A stretch of 41,886 bases of DNA from Thermoplasmata archaeon. GTDB taxonomy: Archaea > Thermoplasmatota > Thermoplasmata > Lutacidiplasmatales > UBA184. Of this stretch, positions 24,740-33,018 are shown piece after piece. Position numbers and translations under genes: made by a program. The stretch spans positions 1 through 41,886 of the forward strand of contig JAKIWX010000005.1 in NCBI GenBank assembly GCA_022749845.1, written 5' to 3'. Below the pieces are notes generated by a model. It worked only from the letters and a program-made list of their open reading frames with translations. It searched no databases and was not told where the DNA came from. How positions within the stretch are numbered: position 1 is the stretch's first letter; every line of letters begins with the position of its first letter.

Positions 24740-27700
24740 GTGAACGCCACGGTTCGACCCGGCTCCCTGTCCTCCGCTGTGATCGTCGCGGCGAGCCTTC
24801 TCGTGCTCCTCGTTCCGCCCGCGTGCGCGAGCGTGGTGGGCGCGAGCGCTACCAGTGCCCCCACTTCGGCCACGGAGCAGTCGGCGTTCGCTCACCTCGC
24901 TCACGGCGGAAAAGCGGAGCGCGCTCTGGCGAGCATCTCCGCAGCCCACGTAGCGAGCCGGTACGCTTACCTTCCCAACTTTCAAGGCGGCGGAAAGCTC
25001 GCGAACGGGACCGTGAAGCCCCTCTTCACGACGGCCCCGGCCCCGATGGGGCTCGCGGACTTCGGTCTCCACCGAAATCTCACCGGCGTGACGGTTGGGA
25101 CCGTCACACGGACGCCAAGCGTTCGGGGAACGGCGAGCTTCAGCTCCTCGAACGTCTTCTACCTGGACGACGACGCCCCCCGGGCGTTCGGCCTCCAGCT
25201 CAACACGGTCGACGCGAACGTGACGGTGCTCGGAAACTCGAGCGAGAGCTTCTGGGACCAGAACGTGGTCTTCTACTCGACGGACACGCACGTGCTCCAG
25301 TTCATCGACAACGTGTGGAATTTCTCTAGCCCCGCGAGCTTTCTCCCGGCTAACTCCATCCTGAGAGGGAACGGGACCGTCGTTGCTCCTACCTACTACT
25401 TCGCTACTGGGCCAACGTTCCGGGAACCGTTGCCGTTCACCGTGTCGCTCTACACGAACACGACGGTGCTCAACAACGACTCCGTGGCCTTCTTCAACTA
25501 CACGCTCACCAATTCGACCGGCCACACCGTCTCGGGCTCGTACGACGAAGTGGTGTTCAACTCGGCGTCGAACCACAGCGCCCAGGCGCTGACTCCCGCC
25601 CCTTCGTACGAGATCAGCGGCCGGAGCCTCACTCCGACCGGCTACCTGCTGTACGACGCCGAACTCGTCCTGGGCGGCCCGGGCGGAGGCAGCACCACCC
25701 AGTTCCTCGGGCTGGGCGGGTCGCTCGCGCTCCAGCTCTGGAACTCTACCTCCCACCGCTTCAACGACGTCCCCTCCGCCTTCGGGTTCGGGACCGACAC
25801 GGGGGAGACCGCAAGCGGGGTCGCGGAGTGGTGGTCGCCGCCCCCGAACCCCGTCGCCCACCTGAACGCAGGCCCTTCCCTCCTCGAGAATCTTTGGAAC
25901 ACAACCGGGGGCCTCGCCGGCACGCACCCCGTACAGTTCCTGTTGAACCCAGGCAACTCCTTCCTGCTTGTCTCCCCCGGCCCGCGGTTCAACGCGAGCC
26001 TCGCCGAGTGGGCTCCACCGAACCCCTCGGGACCGGTCACCGTCGTGTCGCTCCCTCCGGGTGTGTACTCGTACGCCGTCGAGCTCTCGGGCTACCGGCC
26101 CCTCAACGGGACTTTCAACAACGTTACGGGAGTGGTTCCCATCGCGCTCATCCGGGATTCGAGCGTCGGTGTCTACACCCCGCTCATCGCGTGGGGGACA
26201 GGCCAGGTGGCAAATCTCTCGCTCTCCGGCAACGGCACGCCGGCGAATCCGTACCTCCTACCCCACAACGAGACCCGCCCAATCGACCCGAGCTTCGCTC
26301 GCACGAACGACTTCACCTTCCCCGAGTTCCCAGGTATCCTACTGGCCAACTCCGCCGCGTCCGTTCGCCTCGTCTCGGCACCGTCGTTCGAGGTATGGCT
26401 CGACCCCCACGATGCCTCCGTGCTGGCCGCGAACGTGCTCCCAGCGACGAACAACTTGCAGCTCCAGTTCTTCAACTCGAGCAACGTGACGCTCGAGGGC
26501 TCCTCGGGGATCACGGGATGGTTCTACGGACCGTACCTCGCGGGGTTCCCCGTGGCGAACGTCCTCTTCTGGAATTCGAGCCACAACCTCGTGGCGTCGA
26601 ACCGATTCCTCTCGACGGGAAGCCCGCTCCTCTTCTACGGCGGCACGGCGAACACCGTCTGGGGCAACGTCTTCCTTCCGGTCTCGCCGACGAACTTCCT
26701 GTACCTGAGCCCTGCGTTCGATGCGGGCGACCCGGGCGCTGACGGACTGACGCTCTTCTCCTCGGGCAACCTGGTCTACAACAACTACTTCGGATCCGGT
26801 CTCGCGGTCCCCGCGAACACGCCGCCCGTCGACATCCTCACAGGAATCCCCGTGGTGCAGACCGACATCTGGAACGTGTCCGCCGCGCCGGCGAACGTGA
26901 TCCGCACGGTGAACGGGATGAACCTCTCGGGGAGCATCGTGGGGGGCACGGTCCAGGGTGGAAACTACTGGGGCAACTACGGCAGCCCCGGCAATCCGTA
27001 CGGGCGCCTTCCCTACACCGACTCGAGAGCGATCTCCTCGGGCGGGGACTACCTACCGCTCACCCCTAGCCCGCTCTACACCGTCACCTTCGAGGCCTCG
27101 CCGGTCGCGGCGGGGATTGCCTGGTCCGTCGACCTCAACGGCACGGTCAACTCGACCACGGGTTCCGGATCGGTCCAGTTCGAGGTCCCGTCCGGTTCCT
27201 ACGGCTACTCGGTGAGCGGCGTTCCCTGGCTCGACCCGGCCGGCAGGACGGGGGTCGCCACGGTGAGCGCCGCCAATCTCCTCATCCTCCTCCCGATCCA
27301 GCCGCCGACCGTCGCTTCGTTCCCCGTGACGTTCGCCGCCTCGGGTCTGCCGGCCGGGGAACCGTGGTCGGTCCTCGTCAACTCTCAGCGGCTCGGAGGC
27401 GTCGCCACGGCGCTCGGCGTTTCGCTCGCCAACGGCAGCTATCCGTTCGTCGCGGCGGCCGCGAACTTCAGCTCGGGCCCCGCCGGCTCCGTAGACGTCG
27501 CCGGCGGCCCGGTCGTCGTGAGCGTGACATTCCTCCCGCTCCCCGGAACGCTCGCGGTCTCCCTCCTACCGGCGAGCGGGCAACTGAGCGTGGACGGCGT
27601 AGCCTGGACGCTCCTCGGGGGGGCCGCGTCGGCCAGCGTGGCCGCCGGGCTGCACAGCGTCGTGGCGAGCGCCCCCGGCTATCTGTCGTTCTCGACGAAC

Positions 27701-27991
27701 CTCTCGGTGCCGGCGAACGGATCGCGCTCTCTCGCGATCTCTCTACTCGCGGCGCCGGTCGCAAGCCCGCCCATCTACCACAACACAACCTCGGGCCCCT
27801 CCGCAGCACTTCTCTGGAGTCTTGCGATCGGGCTCATCGCGGTCGCCTTCGCGATTCTCCTCGGGGCCTTCCTACTCACCCGCCAGCCGCCGAAAGGCCC
27901 TTCGCCCAGCGCCTCCGTCCCGGTGGAGCCATGGAAGGAAGGCGCCCCGACGGGCCCCCCGCGACAACATGCCTCCTCCGTCGGACGGTGA
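24740..27991 (+). CDS. Thermopsin-like secreted protein with beta-helix, repeats and C-terminal anchor
   Basis: This is a 1083-residue surface protein. Residues 1-30 form a signal peptide ('AVIVAASLLVLLVPPACA'). About 75-360 matches the thermopsin (peptidase A5) family, with 'ESFWDQNVVFYSTDTHVLQFIDNVWNFSS' and 'SYDEVVFNS'. A middle part has parallel beta-helix (NosD-like) repeats such as 'NSSHNLVASNRF' and 'SGNLVYNNYFGSG'. Residues ~850-1010 hold degenerate Thermoplasmata surface repeats ('YTVTFEASPVAAGIAWSVDLNGT', 'FPVTFAASGLPAGEPWSVLVN'). A membrane helix (~1023-1046) and a Pro-rich cytoplasmic tail finish the protein. Many N-x-S/T sites suggest N-glycosylation. The track extends into the M1 gene. 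GTG 24740 places the signal peptide correctly, with a weak AT-rich box (GATTACAT) 26-33 bases upstream. Acid protease activity is likely but untested. Confidence 0.85.
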   Translation: MNATVRPGSLSSAVIVAASLLVLLVPPACASVVGASATSAPTSATEQSAFAHLAHGGKAERALASISAAHVASRYAYLPNFQGGGKLANGTVKPLFTTAPAPMGLADFGLHRNLTGVTVGTVTRTPSVRGTASFSSSNVFYLDDDAPRAFGLQLNTVDANVTVLGNSSESFWDQNVVFYSTDTHVLQFIDNVWNFSSPASFLPANSILRGNGTVVAPTYYFATGPTFREPLPFTVSLYTNTTVLNNDSVAFFNYTLTNSTGHTVSGSYDEVVFNSASNHSAQALTPAPSYEISGRSLTPTGYLLYDAELVLGGPGGGSTTQFLGLGGSLALQLWNSTSHRFNDVPSAFGFGTDTGETASGVAEWWSPPPNPVAHLNAGPSLLENLWNTTGGLAGTHPVQFLLNPGNSFLLVSPGPRFNASLAEWAPPNPSGPVTVVSLPPGVYSYAVELSGYRPLNGTFNNVTGVVPIALIRDSSVGVYTPLIAWGTGQVANLSLSGNGTPANPYLLPHNETRPIDPSFARTNDFTFPEFPGILLANSAASVRLVSAPSFEVWLDPHDASVLAANVLPATNNLQLQFFNSSNVTLEGSSGITGWFYGPYLAGFPVANVLFWNSSHNLVASNRFLSTGSPLLFYGGTANTVWGNVFLPVSPTNFLYLSPAFDAGDPGADGLTLFSSGNLVYNNYFGSGLAVPANTPPVDILTGIPVVQTDIWNVSAAPANVIRTVNGMNLSGSIVGGTVQGGNYWGNYGSPGNPYGRLPYTDSRAISSGGDYLPLTPSPLYTVTFEASPVAAGIAWSVDLNGTVNSTTGSGSVQFEVPSGSYGYSVSGVPWLDPAGRTGVATVSAANLLILLPIQPPTVASFPVTFAASGLPAGEPWSVLVNSQRLGGVATALGVSLANGSYPFVAAAANFSSGPAGSVDVAGGPVVVSVTFLPLPGTLAVSLLPASGQLSVDGVAWTLLGGAASASVAAGLHSVVASAPGYLSFSTNLSVPANGSRSLAISLLAAPVASPPIYHNTTSGPSAALLWSLAIGLIAVAFAILLGAFLLTRQPPKGPSPSASVPVEPWKEGAPTGPPRQHASSVGR

Positions 27992-28129
27992 GCACCGCCG
28001 GCCAGCACCCCGGCACGAGGGAACGGGTCCGCTCACCGTCTACTCCGGCCCGGCGGGAGAGGCGATCTCGGTGCCCCCAGCACCTGCACGCTCCCGGTCG
28101 AAGGAACCAATCCCTTCGTAGGGCCGCGA

Positions 28130-29035
28130 CTAGCCGACGGGTGCCTTCAGACCGTCCAGAAACCCTCGCACCGCCCCGCGGAACGCCCCGGGTTGTTCGA
28201 GGTGAGCCAGATGGCTAGCACGGGGAAGCACGACGAGTCGGGCTCCCGGGATTCGGGCTGCCATCCTGCGCGAGGCGTCGTGGAAGAAGTCGTGGCGTCC
28301 GACGAGCACGAGCACCGGCATCGGGAGCCGGGCGAGCTCCGGCCGAGCGTCCCAACCCGCGAGCGTTCCCTCCACCACGAACTCATTGCCGCTCGGGGTC
28401 ATCATCGCGCGGTAGACCGACGGATTCACGACCGAACGACGGATCGCCGGAGGATCGCGGGAGAGAAACCGCCGGCTGAAGGGTGCGCTGACCTCCTCCG
28501 CGAGGCGAACGTACTCGGGGTCGTCGAATCTCCTCGCGCGCGTGAGCGCTCGGATCCTGCGGCGCGTCTCCTTCGAGGCGCTTGCGAGCATGCGACGGTT
28601 GGCGTCCTCGATATCGCGGGTGCTCGGCGCCGTACCGCACAGGAGCAGCGAGCGGAGCCGACCCGGGTACCGGCGTGCGTACTCGAGCGCCGCGAATCCG
28701 CCCGCCGAGAAGCCAAGAAGGTCGAACCGGTCGAGGTGGAGCGCCTCTCGGAGCTCCTCCAAATCCCCGGCAAGCTTCGCGACGGTGTAGCTCGAGGTCC
28801 CCCGGGGCGTCCAGCTCCGCCCGACCCCGCGCGGGTTGAACAGGAGCACACGCCGGCGCCGGCCTCCGAGCCGGAGCAGGTTCGCGAGGTACGGGTAGCT
28901 CATCCCCGGGCCACCGGGGTGGACGAGGAGGGTCTCGGGGCCCGCGCCGTGACCCACTACCTCGAATCGATGGCCAGAGCGGACCCGAACGAACTGGGGT
29001 CCCAATCCGCTTGGGCTCCTCACGGCGGGCTCCAA
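28130..29035 (-). CDS. Alpha/beta hydrolase, prolyl iminopeptidase-like (S33)
   Basis: This 301-residue alpha/beta hydrolase resembles proline iminopeptidase and tricorn factor F1. The oxyanion motif 'HPGGPGMSYPYL' is a variant of HGGPG. The nucleophile Ser is in 'GFSAGGFAALEYA', the acid Asp in 'LVGRHDFF' and the catalytic His in 'ASHLAHLEQP'. A helical cap domain occupies residues ~135-220. Likely substrates are short peptides with N-terminal proline or another residue; an esterase is the alternative. The start is uncertain: TTG at 29035 as in the track, or GTG at 29023 ('VRSPSGLGPQ'). It is convergent with the thermopsin gene. With the M1 enzyme nearby it would complete an F1/F2-type peptide-trimming set. 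Confidence 0.85.
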   Translation of the reverse strand: MEPAVRSPSGLGPQFVRVRSGHRFEVVGHGAGPETLLVHPGGPGMSYPYLANLLRLGGRRRRVLLFNPRGVGRSWTPRGTSSYTVAKLAGDLEELREALHLDRFDLLGFSAGGFAALEYARRYPGRLRSLLLCGTAPSTRDIEDANRRMLASASKETRRRIRALTRARRFDDPEYVRLAEEVSAPFSRRFLSRDPPAIRRSVVNPSVYRAMMTPSGNEFVVEGTLAGWDARPELARLPMPVLVLVGRHDFFHDASRRMAARIPGARLVVLPRASHLAHLEQPGAFRGAVRGFLDGLKAPVG

Positions 29036-29128
29036 GGTCCGATGCGCGAGGCCAGAGTCGCTCGGTTAGGATGAGCCGCCGCGCCGCAACCTGTCCTCGA
29101 TGCGTCCTTCGGGTTCGACACCACCGGT

Positions 29129-29908
29129 CTACAAGAACTCGGAGCCCGGCCGAGCGCGACGCTGGCCGAGCCTTCGGGAGGAGTACCAGATGAGGACGAA
29201 TCCAACCACCGAGAGGAAGGGGATGATGAGCAGGATGGCGGCGGCGCGAAAGTTCGACTCGTTGAAGTGCGCGCCCAGCCGCCAGACGCCCAGGAGGAGG
29301 GCGATCCAACCGATGAGCGAAAGGACGCCCGCGAGCAGGAATAGGCCTGTGGCGCCGACGAGCGATCCGAGCTGGCCGCTGCACGAGGCCTGGGCCGATC
29401 CACCCGGCGGGAGGGCGTTTACGCACTGCGCGAGGGAGAGTGCATCGGTGAGGAGGAGCGCGACCGCGAGCAGCAGGAGTGGAAGCCCGATCAGGGCGAG
29501 CCACACGAGCTTGCTCGGCGTCTCGAAGCCATCGTCGAACTCGCGGAGCTCACGGAAGGCTCCGAGGAGGTAGACGAGCTGGACCACTTCCAAGAGCGCG
29601 GAAACGGCGGCGAGCGCTAGCAGCAGCTCCACCCCCCCCGTCGAGACGCTGATCTTGGGCGCACCGCTCGAGGAAGTTGTGAGCGTCGTCGAGCCAAGCG
29701 ACGTAGCGCTGGAGACGGCCAAGTAGCCCCACCCGAAGAGGGCACCAAGGATCCCTAGGGCTCCACCAAGCTCGATGCGTGAAAGCGCCGCCGCGTCGTA
29801 CCTCCGTGGCGAACGGGAGGCCGTGCTCCAAGGGCCCGGGGGCGGCGGGGGAGGAGTGGGGTACGAGGTTGGCGAGGGAAGTGGAGTCGCCACGGCTCCG
29901 CGGAGCAT
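29129..29908 (-). CDS. Multi-pass membrane protein, DUF973-like
   Basis: This 259-residue protein has a Pro-rich cytoplasmic N-terminus ('PTPPPPPPGPWS') and about five membrane helices: 'GGALGILGALFGWGYLAV', 'LLALAAVSALLEVVQLVYLL', 'LVWLALIGLPLLLLAVALLL', 'LFLLAGVLSLIGWIALLLGVW' and 'AAAILLIIPFLSVVGFVLIW'. The final 'NFRAAAILLIIPFLSVVGFVLIWYSSRRL' resembles the conserved end of archaeal DUF973 proteins. Function is unknown. It is monocistronic, or followed by the hydrolase after 93 bases. The ATG start is at 29908, with no strong promoter seen. Confidence 0.7.
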   Translation of the reverse strand: MLRGAVATPLPSPTSYPTPPPPPPGPWSTASRSPRRYDAAALSRIELGGALGILGALFGWGYLAVSSATSLGSTTLTTSSSGAPKISVSTGGVELLLALAAVSALLEVVQLVYLLGAFRELREFDDGFETPSKLVWLALIGLPLLLLAVALLLTDALSLAQCVNALPPGGSAQASCSGQLGSLVGATGLFLLAGVLSLIGWIALLLGVWRLGAHFNESNFRAAAILLIIPFLSVVGFVLIWYSSRRLGQRRARPGSEFL

Positions 29909-30138
29909 TCCCCCCGATGTAAGGCTGTTCTAGCAGGAAGTCGGGAGTTCAAGTGGCACCGCAAGTCGAGCTCGCCGCGAAACGTGGCGCGGGGGAACTC
30001 AGCGGGAGATTCTGAGGAGGGGGAGTGCGGCCCGAAGGGAGGAGCAGCACCGCCGAGCAGAAGCAAGCTCCGGCACGGACCGGAGCGGAGAACGCGCCCT
30101 TCGCAGAGGTTATCCACGGCGGACCATCGACTCAACTC
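29909..30138. other. Intergenic region between divergent genes
   Basis: These 230 bases separate the DUF973-like gene from the CBS-domain gene. There is no RNA gene or repeat that I can recognise. Candidate AT-rich elements are GTTATCC at 30109-30115 and TTCTATGG near 30234. Either could serve the plus-strand CBS gene, depending on which start is used. Confidence 0.4.
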
Positions 30139-30711
30139 GTGCCACGATCCTCGACCCCCCGGCGTACGTCCCGGGGCCATGGTCCTCCTTCGCCTGCCCG
30201 TGCGCGGCGGCGCTCAGGGGCCGGCGCACTCGGGTTCTATGGTTACACTGTTGGCGACGTGATGAGCCGGCCCGCGATCAGCGTTCGGCCGGGGGATCCG
30301 TTGCGCCTCGCGTGCGCCCGGCTGAGCCAGCGAGGGATCTCGGGCCTTCCCGTGGTCGACGCCCAGGTCCGACCCGTCGGGGTGCTGAGCCAGAAGGATG
30401 TGCTCCGGCTCCTCCACGATCGGGCCGGGCTTTCCCTACCGGGAGGGCTGTTCGATCTCCTCCTGGATGCCGAGGAGGCGCGGCGCTCCGACCTCCTCCC
30501 CGCCTGCCGCGCGGTACTCGACCGGACGCTGGTCCGCGAAGTGATGACGCCCGACCCGATCACGATCGACCGTGCGGCCACGATGGACGAGGCCGTGCAG
30601 CTGCTGATGGCACGTCGGATCAACCGCCTCCCCGTGACCCATCGGGGGGTCCTCGTCGGCATCGTGACGCGCCACGACCTGCTCTCTGGGCTCCGATCCG
30701 CGGGAAGCTGA
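30139..30711 (+). CDS. CBS-domain pair protein
   Basis: The protein carries two CBS motifs forming one Bateman module. The first is 'GDVMSRPAISVRPGDPLRLACARLSQRGISGLPVVD'. The second is 'REVMTPDPITIDRAATMDEAVQLLMARRINRLPVTH', ending 'VGIVTRHDLLSGL'. Such stand-alone modules bind adenosine nucleotides or SAM and regulate partner proteins. The start is uncertain. The track uses 30025, GTG 30139 has an AT-rich box (GTTATCC) 24-30 bases upstream, and GTG 30259 or ATG 30262 would begin inside the first motif. The stretch before residue 40 is Arg/Ser-rich and may be non-coding. A Nudix gene follows after 23 bases and is probably cotranscribed. Confidence 0.85.
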   Translation: MPRSSTPRRTSRGHGPPSPARARRRSGAGALGFYGYTVGDVMSRPAISVRPGDPLRLACARLSQRGISGLPVVDAQVRPVGVLSQKDVLRLLHDRAGLSLPGGLFDLLLDAEEARRSDLLPACRAVLDRTLVREVMTPDPITIDRAATMDEAVQLLMARRINRLPVTHRGVLVGIVTRHDLLSGLRSAGS

Positions 30712-30734
30712 ACCAGCTCTCGGAGCTCGCTCGC

Positions 30735-31187
30735 ATGGCCGCTCGTTCGCACACCTCGAAGCGGGGTCGGCCGTTGACCCCCGCTCTTACGGTGGACGCG
30801 TTCTTCCTTTCCAGGGGCGAGCTGCTCCTCGTCCGGCGACGGTACCCGCCGTTCCTCGGACGTTGGGCCCTACCCGGGGGGTTCGTGGAACTGGGGGAGA
30901 GCTGCGAGTCGGCCGTGCTCCGGGAACTTCAAGAGGAGACCGGATCCCATGGCCGCATCGTTCGCCTCTTGGGTGTGTACTCCGATCCCCGAAGGGACCC
31001 GAGAGGACCCAGCGCGAGCGTCGTCTATCAGGTCACCGGCCGCCGGACGGTGGCCCGCGGGGGCGACGACGCGAGCGAGGCGCGCTGGTGGCCGTTCGAT
31101 CGGCTCCCAACGCTCGCGTTCGACCACGAGAAGATCGTTGCCGATGCCAGGACTACGCTGCGCCGGCGTCGGACTCCCAGGAGTTGA
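30735..31187 (+). CDS. Nudix hydrolase (ADP-ribose pyrophosphatase-like)
   Basis: This 150-residue Nudix protein has a complete Nudix box, 'GGFVELGESCESAVLRELQEETGS' (G-x5-E-x7-REL-x-EE-x-G), preceded by 'GRWALPGG'. It hydrolyses a nucleoside diphosphate linked to another moiety. 'GVYSDPRRDPRG' and 'VVYQVTGRR' resemble the archaeal/bacterial ADP-ribose pyrophosphatase and NUDT-type subgroup, but the substrate is not provable. The track's start (30312) is inside the CBS gene. ATG 30735 gives the usual length, with a basic leader 'AARSHTSKRGRPLTP'. The 3' end overlaps the convergent DUF998 gene by 35 bases. Confidence 0.9.
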   Translation: MAARSHTSKRGRPLTPALTVDAFFLSRGELLLVRRRYPPFLGRWALPGGFVELGESCESAVLRELQEETGSHGRIVRLLGVYSDPRRDPRGPSASVVYQVTGRRTVARGGDDASEARWWPFDRLPTLAFDHEKIVADARTTLRRRRTPRS

Positions 31188-31809
31188 CCGGGGAGGCACG
31201 GTAGGACGGGAGCCGGAGAAGGTGCGCTCCGGCGACGACTCCCCAGAGGAGGATGGGAGCGATGAGCACCCGTTCTGCGCCGCCCGGCCCAAGACCGAGC
31301 GTCGAAGGTCCCCCGTAGAGTAGGATCCCGAGAAATGTGACAAGCCCTGCCGCGAACGTGAACAGGCGGTACCCGTCCCAGCGCGTGTCTCGCAGCATCG
31401 CGAGGCTGAAGAAGAGGAGCGAGACTGCCGAGGCGAGGAAGGCGAGCTCCGCGAAGCTACCGTGAAGGCGACTCCCCTCGGGGAACACGCCGATCCCTAT
31501 CGCGCCCACGCTCGCGAGCGCGAGAAGCCCGAGAGCGAGCTTCGAGCTCTTCCCCTTGCGGAACGCGGAGCGAATCAGAAGGACGGCGCCGAGCGTGAGC
31601 AGCCCCAGGAGGATGCTCGAGAGGTTGAACAGCACAGCCCAGGGGGAGTGCGAGCCCCCAAGGTCGCTCACCGCATTCTGTCGTATCGAGTAGCCGGGAT
31701 GGGCGTACTGCACCACCCCCATCGCGGCCACGAACTGGAGCGACCCCACGACCAGAAGCCCGCCCCCGGCGCGGGCGGACCTGCGAACGAGTGGCCCGAG
31801 GGTTACCAT
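31153..31809 (-). CDS. DUF998 family membrane protein
   Basis: This 218-residue protein has six predicted membrane helices. The family hallmark is 'YSIRQNAVSDLGGSHSPWAVLFNLSSILLG', where 'NxxSDLG' is conserved in DUF998. Further on is 'GVFPEGSRLHGSFAELAFLASAVSLLFFSLAML', matching the His-containing second conserved stretch. Function is unknown; the family is common in Thermoplasmata and actinobacteria. The ATG start is at 31809. A minus-strand ATTGAATAAT about 17-26 bases upstream may be its promoter and overlaps the stop of the small zinc-ribbon gene, so the two may also be read together. Confidence 0.82.
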   Translation of the reverse strand: MVTLGPLVRRSARAGGGLLVVGSLQFVAAMGVVQYAHPGYSIRQNAVSDLGGSHSPWAVLFNLSSILLGLLTLGAVLLIRSAFRKGKSSKLALGLLALASVGAIGIGVFPEGSRLHGSFAELAFLASAVSLLFFSLAMLRDTRWDGYRLFTFAAGLVTFLGILLYGGPSTLGLGPGGAERVLIAPILLWGVVAGAHLLRLPSYRASPVNSWESDAGAA

Positions 31810-31826
31810 CGCTCGGGCAGGGAGGA

Positions 31827-31970
31827 TTATTCAATCCGGGCGTTGCGCTCGTACGAGGCGTCGCTCGTGCGCTTGAGGCGTGCACCGTCCCGGTCGCAGA
31901 TCGGACGGGCGCTCGGAAGGACGTCGATGACGTATCCGCCACCGCACTTGGGACATTCGTAATACGGCAT
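31827..31970 (-). CDS. Small zinc-ribbon-like protein (47 aa)
   Basis: The protein 'MPYYECPKCGGGYVIDV...' has one Cys-x2-Cys knuckle and a later 'PICDRDGARL' that could give one or two further ligands. It resembles the many tiny archaeal zinc ribbons of unknown role. The track starts at 32066. ATG 31970 is preferred because the Cys motif follows at once and a TATA element (TTTATAT, 31999-32005) lies 29-35 bases upstream, giving a leader of only a few bases. It is divergent from the methyltransferase gene. Confidence 0.65.
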   Translation of the reverse strand: MPYYECPKCGGGYVIDVLPSARPICDRDGARLKRTSDASYERNARIE

Positions 31971-31993
31971 GTTTCTCGGGGTCACGAAAGAAT

Positions 31994-32947
31994 ATGGGAT
32001 ATAAACCTCCCGCTCCCCTTCCTGGCGCCTCTTTCCGCGCGGCCGGGCGACGCCAAGGACCTCCAAGCGCAGACCGGCGTCGCACGAGGGCCTCCTCTCG
32101 CGCCGAGGCTCGATTCCTCGAGCTCGACCGCTACCGAGTGGATCGGGAATGGCAGAGGTACGAGGGGACGGCCCAACGCGAGCTGTTCCGTGAGCTCCGC
32201 GTGCGCTTTCTCCGGAAGCACGCGCCGCCCAAGGAGGGACCGTTGCTCGAGGTGGGACCCGGACCCGGTCGGTTCACCCCACACCTGGGGGGGGCGGGCC
32301 AGCCTCGAGTCCTCCTCGACCTCTCGCAGGAGGCGCTCCGCCAGGTCCGGCGAAGAGTCCCACCTGTGTCGAGGGGAGGTTCTGCGACCATCCACCTCGT
32401 GCGAGGGAACGGTCGCCGCCCGCCGCTCCATGAAGGAGCTTTCTCCGGGGTCTACCTGCTCGGTAACCTCGTGGGATTCGCTGCCGACGCGGCCGACGAC
32501 CTCCTCCTTGCCTCGGCGCGCGCTGTCGCACCGGGGGGGTTGATCCTCCTCGAACTTTCACCTGGTCCCGGCGAACGGTCCGTCTATCTTCACCGCCTCC
32601 CTCCGGGTGCGCTCGCGCGATGGCTGCGTGCCCCTCTCCCCGCCGTACTCCCGCGGGTCGAACGCGAAGGGTTCGCGCCGCTTCCCCCGCGGCGTCGAGA
32701 CTCCAGCTCGTTCGCCCGAACGTCGATCGAGGCAGCCGAATCTGCCCTCCTTCCTCTCGGCTTCCGCCGCGAGGGAGCGCTCAGCGTAGCTCCCGCTCTC
32801 GGGTCGGACCCCGAAAGGTGCACGGCGGTCCGCGCTTCCGCCCGAGGGTGGGCCCACCTCCTCGACCTCGAGGAGAGCGTCGGCGGCGTGGAGCGCCGAT
32901 GGGCGCGTGGTTCCGCCGTGCTCGTGGCTCTCCGACGCGCGGAGTGA
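31994..32947 (+). CDS. SAM-dependent methyltransferase (class I)
   Basis: This protein of up to 317 residues has the Rossmann methyltransferase motif I 'PLLEVGPGPGRFTPHL' near 84-99 and an acidic motif II region 'RVLLDLSQEAL'. Later steps are 'GAFSGVYLLGNLVGFA' (motif IV position) and 'VAPGGLILLELSPG' (motif V). The C-terminal ~120 residues probably form the substrate-binding part, and the substrate is unknown. The start is uncertain. ATG 31994 gives a basic, Pro-rich leader of ~45 residues and has a possible TATA at 31959-31967. GTG 32138 ('VDREWQRYEG') begins at the conserved region. Confidence 0.8.
   Translation: MGYKPPAPLPGASFRAAGRRQGPPSADRRRTRASSRAEARFLELDRYRVDREWQRYEGTAQRELFRELRVRFLRKHAPPKEGPLLEVGPGPGRFTPHLGGAGQPRVLLDLSQEALRQVRRRVPPVSRGGSATIHLVRGNGRRPPLHEGAFSGVYLLGNLVGFAADAADDLLLASARAVAPGGLILLELSPGPGERSVYLHRLPPGALARWLRAPLPAVLPRVEREGFAPLPPRRRDSSSFARTSIEAAESALLPLGFRREGALSVAPALGSDPERCTAVRASARGWAHLLDLEESVGGVERRWARGSAVLVALRRAE
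31999..32005 (-). promoter_or_regulatory. TATA element of zinc-ribbon gene
   Basis: TTTATAT on the minus strand lies 29-35 bases before ATG 31970 and directly beside ATG 31994 of the divergent methyltransferase gene. On the plus strand, GTAATACGG (31959-31967) lies 27-35 bases before ATG 31994, within the zinc-ribbon coding start. Confidence 0.55.
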
Positions 32948-33018
32948 ACCGAGGCTCGTCCGCAGCGAAAAACGAGCGGTTAAGTACCATACCCCGCCCT
33001 CTAATCCTCGGGGGTTTT

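Noticed and set aside
27969-28121. Possible 50-residue Pro-rich ORF (ATG 27969) overlapping the thermopsin stop
   Set aside because: No ribosome-binding site, promoter or recognisable motif. Composition matches general GC-rich noise. It could be real but is not supported.
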